7,126 nucleotides of DNA from an uncultured Spirochaetaceae bacterium (GTDB taxonomy: Bacteria > Spirochaetota > Spirochaetia > Treponematales > Treponemataceae). A program made the position numbers and the translations under genes. Of the stretch, positions 1-5,316 are shown in pieces. The stretch covers positions 1 through 7,126 of the forward strand of contig CACYBG010000209.1 of the NCBI GenBank assembly GCA_902772605.1, given 5' to 3'. Under the pieces are notes generated by a model, which saw nothing but the letters and a program-made list of their open reading frames with translations, ran no database searches and had not been told where the DNA came from. Every line of letters starts with the position of its first letter. Within the stretch, counting starts at the first letter, position 1.

Positions 1-6
1 AACTAC

Positions 7-40
7 AGACCTGTTGCTTCGGCGGCAGGTCTTTTTTTTT
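7..40 (+). terminator. Intrinsic terminator or attenuator hairpin abutting leuA
   Basis: An 11-bp stem (7-17 with 22-32, including two G-U pairs) closes a TTCG tetraloop in the very stable C(UUCG)G form and runs straight into a T-run at 32-40. This is a textbook rho-independent terminator. It may simply end an upstream gene outside the window. However, only 12 to 21 nt separate the T-run from the possible leuA starts, so an ordinary promoter does not fit downstream of it. leuA must therefore be read through the hairpin (attenuation), or start from a promoter overlapping it. A -10-like TATGAT at 40-45 would give a nearly leaderless transcript near A53. Confidence 0.85.
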
Positions 41-52
41 ATGATTTTTTTT

Positions 53-1750
53 ATGGCAGGAATGAATCCTAATGGCAAGTACGCTCCGATCGCCGACATC
101 CCAATTGAAAACAGGGAGTGGCCGTCAAAGAAAATTACAAAAGCCCCAATCTGGTGTTCCGTTGACCTTCGCGACGGAAATCAGGCACTCATCAATCCGA
201 TGGGAATCGAAACAAAGCTGGCTTTCTTTGATCTTCTGGTCAAAATCGGCTTCAAGGAAATAGAAGTCGGTTTTCCGGCTGCATCCGATACGGAATACGA
301 ATTCATCCGCAGACTTATAGAAGAAAAAAGGATTCCGGACGACGTAACCATACAGGTCCTCTGCCAGGCAAGGGAAGCGCTCGTAAAGAAGACCATCGAA
401 TGCCTCAAGGGTGCTCCAAAGGCAATCTTCCACATCTACAACTCCACTTCTCCGGCCCAGAGGAAATATACGTTCAACAAGTCGAAGGAGGAAATCAAGC
501 AGATTGCAATCGACGGAGTAAGGTGCATAAAGAGCTGCCTCAGCGAAGAAGACAGGAAAAGGATCAGGCTCGAATATTCTCCGGAAAGCTTCAGCATGAC
601 GGAAATCGACTATGCGGTTGAAATATGTGAAGCCGTCAAGAACGAATGGGGATGTTCTCCCGACAACAAGATAATCATGAACCTTCCTACCACGGTCGAA
701 TGTTCGACTCCGAACGTATATGCCGACCAGATTGAATATTTCTGCAGGCACATAAGCGACAGGGATTCCGTCATCGTAAGCACCCACTGCCACAACGACA
801 GGGGAACGGGCGTTGCATCTGCCGAACTCGGACTCCTTGCAGGTGCAGACCGCGTAGAAGGATGTCTTTTCGGAAACGGAGAAAGGACGGGAAACCTGGA
901 TGTCGTTACCGTTGCAATCAACATGTTCAGCCAGGGAATAAATCCCGAGCTTGATTTCCACGACCTGGAACCGATTGCCGAAAGCTACAGGGAATTCACG
1001 GGGATGGAAATTCCTCCAAGAACGCCATGGGTCGGAGAACTCGTATTCACCGCATTCAGCGGAAGCCATCAGGATGCAATCAGAAAGGGACTCGCCGCCC
1101 GTGCAAAGATGGACAAGAACGCACTGTGGGACGTACCTTACATACTCATCGACCCGCACGACATCGGAAGGCAGTACGAAGGAATCATCAGGATAAACAG
1201 CCAGTCCGGAAAGGGAGGCGCTGCGTTCATACTGGAACAGGATTACGGACTTTCGATTCCAAAGGCCATGCATCCGGTTCTCGGAAGTGCGGTCAAGGAT
1301 TCTGCAGACAAGGCCCAGAGGGAACTCAAGCCGGAAGAAATTTATGCAATCTTCGAAAGCAAGTGGCTCAAGAACAGGACGAACCTTACCATAATCGACC
1401 TTTCCGAAACCCATGTCGAAGGACGTACGGACAACGAGTCCACGGAAACGACGCTCTGCCGTGCAGTAATCAACTGGAAGGGAAATCAGATTTCCATAGG
1501 CGAAAAGGGAAACGGACCTCTCGATGCATTTGCAAACGCACTGTCCCAGACACCTGCCCCGCGCTTCAACATCACCGCATTCCACGAGCACAGCATAGGA
1601 ACCGGAAACAGCACCTCTGCCGTTGCTTACGTACAGCTGACATGTGAAGACGGAAACCAGTACTGGGGTGTCGGAAAGTCAACCGACGTAGGACGTGCCG
1701 GAGTCGAAGCGGTCGTAAGTGCATTGAACCAGATTCAGATCGACTGCTGA
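53..1750 (+). CDS. leuA: 2-isopropylmalate synthase (LeuA, long type)
   Basis: This enzyme condenses acetyl-CoA with 2-oxoisovalerate to give 2-isopropylmalate, the committed step of leucine synthesis in the cytoplasm. From ATG53 it is 565 aa, the length of the long yeast- and actinobacteria-like form. The TIM-barrel catalytic domain fills about residues 30-310. It carries LRDGNQ at 39-44, whose R40 and D41 are the conserved catalytic and metal positions, the metal motif HCHND at 245-249 and GNGERTGN at 274-281. A linker leads to the C-terminal leucine-sensing regulatory domain (about 440-560) with the glycine-rich GNGPLDA and GTGNSTSA stretches. Feedback inhibition by leucine is therefore expected. 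The start is uncertain: ATG53 has no Shine-Dalgarno, ATG62 has AGG only one base away, and ATG41 touches the terminator T-run. No frameshift is seen, and no other leu gene follows in the window. Confidence 0.96.
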   Translation: MAGMNPNGKYAPIADIPIENREWPSKKITKAPIWCSVDLRDGNQALINPMGIETKLAFFDLLVKIGFKEIEVGFPAASDTEYEFIRRLIEEKRIPDDVTIQVLCQAREALVKKTIECLKGAPKAIFHIYNSTSPAQRKYTFNKSKEEIKQIAIDGVRCIKSCLSEEDRKRIRLEYSPESFSMTEIDYAVEICEAVKNEWGCSPDNKIIMNLPTTVECSTPNVYADQIEYFCRHISDRDSVIVSTHCHNDRGTGVASAELGLLAGADRVEGCLFGNGERTGNLDVVTVAINMFSQGINPELDFHDLEPIAESYREFTGMEIPPRTPWVGELVFTAFSGSHQDAIRKGLAARAKMDKNALWDVPYILIDPHDIGRQYEGIIRINSQSGKGGAAFILEQDYGLSIPKAMHPVLGSAVKDSADKAQRELKPEEIYAIFESKWLKNRTNLTIIDLSETHVEGRTDNESTETTLCRAVINWKGNQISIGEKGNGPLDAFANALSQTPAPRFNITAFHEHSIGTGNSTSAVAYVQLTCEDGNQYWGVGKSTDVGRAGVEAVVSALNQIQIDC

Positions 1751-1762
1751 AAACAAAAGGAC

Positions 1763-1814
1763 TGCGGCGGAAATTCCGGGGCAAGACCTGCTCTTTCAGA
1801 CTCCTTCCGCCGCA
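1763..1814. terminator. Inverted repeat between convergent genes, probable terminator
   Basis: TGCGGCGGAA (1763-1772) pairs perfectly with TTCCGCCGCA (1805-1814) across a 32-nt loop. It lies between the leuA stop and the stop of the convergent lipoprotein gene. On the + strand no T-run follows. On the - strand the stem is followed by a T-rich stretch (CCTTTTGTTTT, 1752-1762), so it fits best as the lipoprotein gene's terminator and may also block read-through from leuA. The long loop makes it weaker than the hairpins at 7-40 and 5246-5272. Confidence 0.5.
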
Positions 1815-1837
1815 AACGTTCATGTCCGGGACAGGGT

Positions 1838-2923
1838 TCAGTTCCTCCTTCCGGGGGTCTGTTCCTTCATGGTCCCGACTTCATACCACTGCACGGCTCC
1901 CGACGCCAAATTTTCCGGGGAAAGGTTCTGCACGTTTTTCCTGCATGCCGAATGAGATTCCCTGTTCAATGTCGTGGTGGAAAAAGCCGTATCCATGGAG
2001 CACAGGGAATTTCCGTCCGAATCAAGCCATGCACCGTCCCTCTGTACCTGTGATGCAAGGCTTTCAAGCTGAGAAGTCCATGCCTTTAGCTTTCCCGGAT
2101 CTGCATAGACGAATGCATCCATTATCTTTCCCGACGCACCGTTTCTAAGCGCTATGACATCGGCTCCGGTACCGAACCTTCCCTCCGAAGCATTGTCCGC
2201 AAAAAAATCCCTTGCAAGGGGACTTGAATCCGACGTTGAAGCGGCATTGAGCCGACCGTCCGTTTCATCCCTGCATCCGTCGCTTCCGTTCCTCATGTGC
2301 ACAACGACGTATTCCCCTTTGGAAACCTCCACGGGCGGAAACGAATACTTTTTTGATTCCCCGTCCGACGCACAAACAAGTTCCAGACCGGAAAGGTTTC
2401 CCGAAGTCAATGCATAAAGCTCCACGAATTCAGACCTGTCAGACTTCGACTTGTTCTTTATCCTGATTTCCGAAAGTGCAAGGCAGGGAACCCTGTCGTT
2501 GTATCCCAGGAAATCGGCGCTTACTGTAAGGGAATTCCCCTTCTCGTCCACGGCAACGGCATCTATTACGTATTTACGGCCTATGACCATCCTGTTTTCC
2601 ATTACGAAATCGACCCTCCTTTCACCGTCCTGAGATTCAACCGAGACCGATTCTTCCGTACCGTCCTCGCTGCATATCCCGGCACGCTCTATGGTCACTC
2701 CCTTGGAAAAATCCATGGAAATCCTGTTTGAATCGCAGACCTGAATGGAATCGACCTGAGGAAGGAAAAAATCACCCTCCAGGAATTCAACCCCTTCTAT
2801 TGAACTGCGGCATCCTGACGGAACCGTCGAAAGCATGACAGCCGAAACCAGAACCGAAGCCGGAAGAAGAGTATTCAGGACGTAACGCCCCGCTGCACGA
2901 AAGCCATTTTTTTTCTGAAACAA
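1838..2923 (-). CDS. Putative lipoprotein with Ig-like and lamin-tail (LTD) domains
   Basis: This is a 361-aa exported protein of unknown role. A basic N-terminus (KK at 4-5, R9, R13) leads into a hydrophobic stretch (about 15-34) ending in PSGC. Cys38 would be the lipidated residue, although proline at -3 is unusual even for the loose spirochaetal lipobox. About residues 55-140 look like an SbsA-type bacterial Ig-like fold, ending in a VDEKGN..L turn. About 145-275 match a lamin-tail domain: LSEIRI, then FVELYAL, L.GLELV, GEYVVVHM, and ADVIALRNG before DAFVYAD. LTDs occur in secreted and surface proteins of many bacteria, often beside nucleases or adhesion modules, but none is attached here. 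The start is TTG2923, set by AGGAGG six bases upstream. An A8 tract follows within the first codons. It is transcribed toward leuA, away from the other genes. Domain calls are from memory of the patterns. Confidence 0.8.
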   Translation of the reverse strand: MFQKKNGFRAAGRYVLNTLLPASVLVSAVMLSTVPSGCRSSIEGVEFLEGDFFLPQVDSIQVCDSNRISMDFSKGVTIERAGICSEDGTEESVSVESQDGERRVDFVMENRMVIGRKYVIDAVAVDEKGNSLTVSADFLGYNDRVPCLALSEIRIKNKSKSDRSEFVELYALTSGNLSGLELVCASDGESKKYSFPPVEVSKGEYVVVHMRNGSDGCRDETDGRLNAASTSDSSPLARDFFADNASEGRFGTGADVIALRNGASGKIMDAFVYADPGKLKAWTSQLESLASQVQRDGAWLDSDGNSLCSMDTAFSTTTLNRESHSACRKNVQNLSPENLASGAVQWYEVGTMKEQTPGRRN

Positions 2924-2929
2924 TCATAA

Positions 2930-2935
2930 CCTCCT
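2930..2935 (-). promoter_or_regulatory. Ribosome binding site that selects a TTG start
   Basis: A full AGGAGG on the - strand lies 6 nt before TTG2923, the only start in the lipoprotein frame at a proper distance. An ATG at 2927-2925 lies only 2 nt from the AGGAGG and in another reading frame, so a tool that insists on ATG would misplace this start. Confidence 0.75.
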
Positions 2936-3076
2936 GGCGCACAGGAAAATGATGCAGTTTCCCGACGCCCTAAATTGCGGGAACAGCTGAAATCCATGCG
3001 TCCCCATGAAAATGCGACGTTTTACCCCCCGTTTTCCAGGAGCCAAAACCCAACCGAATGCTGAAAAAGTCCCAGG

Positions 3077-3115
3077 GAAACGCCGATTAAAGCTTCACGT
3101 ATCAATCAGCGTTTC
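3077..3115. repeat. 12-bp inverted repeat, operator or hairpin candidate
   Basis: GAAACGCCGATT (3077-3088) and AATCAGCGTTTC (3104-3115) are complementary at 11 of 12 positions around a 15-nt spacer. The one mismatch is C-A on the + strand but becomes a U-G pair in a - strand transcript. If it acts as RNA, it would therefore fold best in the leader of the lipoprotein gene. As DNA it would suit a dimeric repressor, since the spacer holds a weak -35-like TTCACG and a TA-run follows 2 nt after the right arm. Confidence 0.55.
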
Positions 3116-3147
3116 ACTATATATATATTCCGCAGAACAGGCGTTTC
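3077..3147. repeat. Three 7-bp GAAACGC/GCGTTTC copies phased at 32 bp
   Basis: GAAACGC at 3077-3083, its reverse complement GCGTTTC at 3109-3115, and GCGTTTC again at 3141-3147 begin exactly 32 nt apart, about three helical turns. The sites would face the same side of the DNA. The first two are the outer arms of the 12-bp inverted repeat. A fourth exact copy lies far away at 5042-5048. This spacing is typical of cooperative regulator sites, but no regulator is known for it. Confidence 0.45.
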
Positions 3148-3171
3148 GGCACGAAAATGCAGATTTTTTTT
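3141..3171 (+). terminator. Terminator-like hairpin with T8 in the intergenic region
   Basis: GCG-TTTCG (3141-3148) pairs with CGAAA-TGC (3152-3160) around a GCA loop, with one bulged A at 3157 and one G-U pair. AGA and then eight T follow. The stem is only moderately stable. No gene reads into it from the left on the + strand, so it would have to end an unseen small transcript, or it is chance plus the phased GCGTTTC copy that forms its 5' arm. Confidence 0.3.
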
Positions 3172-3372
3172 CTATGCTGCACGGATAATCCGACGGAGGA
3201 TTCCGCCCGACTCATTCAATCCTAAAGTCGCATGTTTTTTTTTCCGAAAATCCAAGGGAATAGGAGTGTTTTCCTAAAGCGGACGGCATACCTTTACCGG
3301 GCATCCATTCCCCTTTCGCTCCGATTTTTTTGCTGATAATTCAGAACTTTAAGCTTTCATGTGGGAGGAAGT

Positions 3373-4074
3373 ATGAAAAGGATTCTGGTAGGAATATTAT
3401 GCACGGCACTTGCGGCATCCGTATTTGCAGGGGACGCAGCCGTATTTTCAGATATAGGATTTTCAGAGGACGGATTGACTTACGTTTTCGGACAATACGG
3501 AAAGACCGACGTAAAATATCAGGCATGGGCCGAAATCTACACGGTGGACGTACGTGAGAACGATTACGTTGAAGGCGGCGTTTTCAGGACCAAGCCCACA
3601 TCGGGAACCTCCTCCATTTCAGGAAAAAAGGCTTTCGAGGATTTGATCAGGAAAAGCAGATGGTTCTGGGGAAAATACGGATGCAATCCCTCTCAGCCTG
3701 CAAACCTTCTCTATGTACGCGAGTCCGAGGAAAAAAAGCCGACTGACACCATCATATTCAAGGATTTCGAATCTTCAACGGAAGAAAAATCGATCTACTA
3801 CCACATAACCCTGGTCCCGGAATATTTCGGCGAGGGAAAGAAGGTCGAATCCAAGTTCTACATCAACCTGGAAAAAATGGACTCTGACGGAAACGTACTG
3901 GACGCAAGGAAGATAGGAACACCGGACCTGAAGCGAAAGGGAGTCTCAAACTACAGGATAGACAGGATTTTCACTGACTCATGCGGAAAGAGCCTGATTT
4001 TCATAGTCGAAAAGACGGTAATCGACGACACGGGAAAATCGATACGCTACATGGTCGAGGCCGCAAGGTTCTGA
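3373..4074 (+). CDS. Secreted DUF2259-like protein
   Basis: This is a 233-aa exported protein of unknown function. The N-terminus is a classical signal peptide: basic KR, a hydrophobic core and VFA before a likely cut after A19, with no lipobox cysteine at the site. The mature start, FSDIGFSEDGLTYVFGQYG, followed by AEIYTVDV, is the pattern I recall for DUF2259 (predicted secreted proteins known from spirochaetes and other bacteria). It resembles one blade of a TolB-like beta-propeller. The rest is beta-strand-like with many charged residues, and no catalytic motif is seen. ATG3373 is chosen over GTG3361 because GGAGG (3364-3368) sits 4 nt before it and the signal peptide begins there. The next gene follows after 4 nt, so the two are probably co-transcribed. 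Confidence 0.8.
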   Translation: MKRILVGILCTALAASVFAGDAAVFSDIGFSEDGLTYVFGQYGKTDVKYQAWAEIYTVDVRENDYVEGGVFRTKPTSGTSSISGKKAFEDLIRKSRWFWGKYGCNPSQPANLLYVRESEEKKPTDTIIFKDFESSTEEKSIYYHITLVPEYFGEGKKVESKFYINLEKMDSDGNVLDARKIGTPDLKRKGVSNYRIDRIFTDSCGKSLIFIVEKTVIDDTGKSIRYMVEAARF

Positions 4075-4078
4075 ACAG

Positions 4079-4918
4079 ATGACGCTGAGAACCAGAAACA
4101 AGTTCTACCTGACATTTTTCATCGTCTCACTCACATTCCTGATTGCATCCACCGCAGCAACGGTATACCTTGCCATTAACGGACAGCTACACCTTGCCGA
4201 TGGAGTCATGAACGAAAACAGGTCCGTAAATGCGGCTGTCGTTGCAATACTGCTTTTCCCGGCATACACCACGGCCGTCGCAGGATTCATCTGTCTGGGA
4301 TTTGAAAAGACAAGTTCGGATGAAATAGTATTCTTCCTCATATACCTGATTTTCAGTTTCCTTGAGGCAATCAGGCTCCTTTATCCGGATCAGGAATTCG
4401 CACTGATGCTTTTCAGGAAACTCAACGTCATATATCCGTCGTCGGGAATTCCATGCACGTCGATGCTTCTGGTCGGGCTTTCAAAAACCATAGTCTTTTC
4501 AAGGTCCATGGCTTACCTTTCGGTCCTATGCATGCCGATTTTTTCAGTCACGAAAAAATTCCTTTCATCCGAGGGACTCATAGGCATAATTACGGCGGTC
4601 AGCTGGCTGACTTCATCTCTCTGCAAGGTGCGCGTCAACGAATTCCAGACAAATTTCACTCATGCAATCGCAAACTACGGTCAGTTCGTCTGGGCCATCC
4701 TTTTCGTATTTGCAGTGACTTTCCTGATGATCGGAAATTTCCTGAACTTCGGAATGAAAAAAAGGATTCCCGAAGGACTCGGATACCTGGGGATGATTGT
4801 CGGACACCTTGTGATGAGCCATGCCGACTCCTACATCACCCTGTCGCTAAGCATGGGCATACTGATGATAGGAACCGTCGTATACCTTAAGAACGTACAT
4901 TCAAGGCTCAACAGCTGA
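4079..4918 (+). CDS. Multi-pass inner-membrane protein of unknown function
   Basis: This is a 279-aa very hydrophobic protein that I do not recognise. Likely membrane segments lie near residues 10-33, 50-74, 83-101, 125-155 (one or two), 166-182, 203-223, 233-247 and 252-270, giving about seven or eight passes. Short charged loops include a basic C-terminal tail. A helix pair around FSFLEAIRLLYP could be functional, but I see no transporter, kinase or enzyme motif. It starts 4 nt after the stop of the DUF2259-like gene, with only AAGG at a distant 10 nt as a ribosome site, so translation is probably coupled to the upstream gene. A membrane protein paired with a secreted one suggests a joint envelope role, which is inference. 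No T-rich terminator follows its stop. The first hairpin downstream is AGACAG/CTGTCT at 5003-5008 with 5021-5026. Confidence 0.75.
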   Translation: MTLRTRNKFYLTFFIVSLTFLIASTAATVYLAINGQLHLADGVMNENRSVNAAVVAILLFPAYTTAVAGFICLGFEKTSSDEIVFFLIYLIFSFLEAIRLLYPDQEFALMLFRKLNVIYPSSGIPCTSMLLVGLSKTIVFSRSMAYLSVLCMPIFSVTKKFLSSEGLIGIITAVSWLTSSLCKVRVNEFQTNFTHAIANYGQFVWAILFVFAVTFLMIGNFLNFGMKKRIPEGLGYLGMIVGHLVMSHADSYITLSLSMGILMIGTVVYLKNVHSRLNS

Positions 4919-4954
4919 TTTTCACCTGCCATTCAAATTTATATTCCGAACGTA

Positions 4955-4983
4955 TTGCAACGGCGCACGCAATCATGTATATT
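4955..4983 (+). promoter_or_regulatory. Sigma70-like promoter of the structured leader
   Basis: TTGCAA (4955-4960, 4 of 6 to consensus) and TATATT (4978-4983, 5 of 6) are separated by an ideal 17 nt, predicting a start near 4990. A transcript from here would carry the small AGACAG/CTGTCT hairpin, the large fold at 5040-5237 and the terminator at 5246-5272 before the transporter gene. A short inverted repeat ATTGC-N10-GCAAT (4954-4958, 4969-4973) overlaps the -35 box and could be an operator. Confidence 0.5.
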
Positions 4984-5039
4984 ACATCAGACATAATTCA
5001 TAAGACAGTTCGAAACCATCCTGTCTCTAAACAAAACTA

Positions 5040-5237
5040 GGGAAACGCTTAATAGTCCGAATGCGGCTCATCAAGTGCAAACTGTGATATCTGCAATTTC
5101 CAGACGATTCCTTGCATAACGGGGAATCACGGGTGATTGCAGGGAACGTCCGGTCAATCATTCCGTATTGATCGGAGCTTCCATAGGGATCAAGGGATTC
5201 GCCGGTTCGCACCATTTAGGATCAGCCGACGTTTCCC
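5040..5237 (+). promoter_or_regulatory. Structured leader RNA, unrecognised riboswitch-like candidate
   Basis: This stretch of about 200 nt folds into nested helices. P1 is GGGAAACG/CGTTTCCC (5040-5047 with 5230-5237, perfect). P2 is 5064-5072 with 5220-5228 (8 of 9). P3 is CTGCAAT/ATTGCAG (5091-5097 with 5136-5142, perfect), and inside it P4 is GATTCC/GGAATC (5106-5111 with 5123-5128). P5, immediately 3' of P3, is 5143-5158 with 5167-5182 (14 pairs around a 2x2 internal loop). GAATG in the P1-P2 bulge (5059-5063) is complementary to CATTC in the P5 loop (5159-5163), a possible pseudoknot. GTGCAA (5075-5080) can likewise pair with the P4 loop TTGCAT (5112-5117). One G-U pair in P5 and the downstream terminator point to the + strand. 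It could instead be a free small RNA. No known class is recognised. Confidence 0.6.
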
Positions 5238-5245
5238 GGAAAAAC

Positions 5246-5272
5246 AGAGGGTTCACAAGGCCCTCTTTTTTT
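5246..5272 (+). terminator. Intrinsic terminator in the transporter leader
   Basis: AGAGGG (5246-5251) pairs with CCCTCT (5261-5266) around a 9-nt loop, with an A-run before it and seven T at 5266-5272. It begins 9 nt after the end of P1 of the structured leader and 71 nt before the transporter start. From the promoter at 4955-4983, transcription must pass it to reach the gene, so it is probably conditional. I did not find a clear anti-terminator strand. CCTTG (5110-5114) against CAAGG (5256-5260) in the loop is the only candidate I noticed. Confidence 0.75.
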
Positions 5273-5316
5273 ATGGGCTCGTCATGTCTTTGAAAATTTC
5301 AAGTTTCGAGGATATC

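Larger units (their letters stand above)
2924..3372. other. Divergent intergenic region, no convincing gene
   Basis: This gap separates the lipoprotein gene from the DUF2259-like gene. The short open frames in it lack ribosome sites and look random. It holds AT-rich signals: a TATATATATAT run at 3118-3128, T8 at 3164-3171, T9 at 3235-3243 and T7 at 3325-3331. It also holds the phased GAAACGC copies, a perfect palindrome CGGATAATCCG at 3182-3192, and a weak stem TTCCCG/CGGGAA (2959-2964 with 2978-2983). A -10-like GATAAT at 3335-3340 could serve the gene starting at 3373, but no good -35 box precedes it. TTCACG (3094-3099) with TATATA (3118-3123) at 18 nt is another weak + strand promoter candidate. 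Confidence 0.6.

Noticed and set aside
125..1591. A 488-codon open frame antisense to leuA
   Set aside because: It lies wholly opposite a clearly conserved enzyme gene, its product resembles nothing, and long antisense frames arise easily from this codon usage.
3006..3188. A 60-codon open frame in the divergent gap
   Set aside because: It has no ribosome site and runs through an inverted repeat, a TA-run and a T-run; the composition looks non-coding.
3208..3243. A second terminator, CGACT/AGTCG before T9
   Set aside because: The stem is only 5 bp with a 13-nt loop and CATG separates it from the T-run, so it is too weak to call.
5121..5152. Cobalamin riboswitch-like GGGAATC...GGGTGA...
   Set aside because: The B12-box text (GCCACTG-like) and the CCCGC-ACTGT core are absent.
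5201..5213. A tRNA T-arm or tmRNA-like GGTTCGCACC with CCA
   Set aside because: Only a 3-bp stem forms, and no acceptor stem, D-arm or tag-coding region surrounds it.
5246..5272. preQ1-I riboswitch-like text (AGAGG.TTC ... CCCTCT)
   Set aside because: The stem resembles the B. subtilis preQ1-I P1, but the A-rich tail needed for the second pseudoknot helix is replaced by a T-run, so it reads as a plain terminator.
5273..5293. A six-codon upstream frame (ATG to TGA) after the leader terminator
   Set aside because: No ribosome site precedes it and the first ATG simply follows the T-run; there is no sign of leader-peptide codon bias.
5137..5316. A 60-residue N-terminal extension of the transporter frame
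   Set aside because: It runs through the structured leader and the terminator, has no ribosome site, and the extra residues do not look like a VUT protein.
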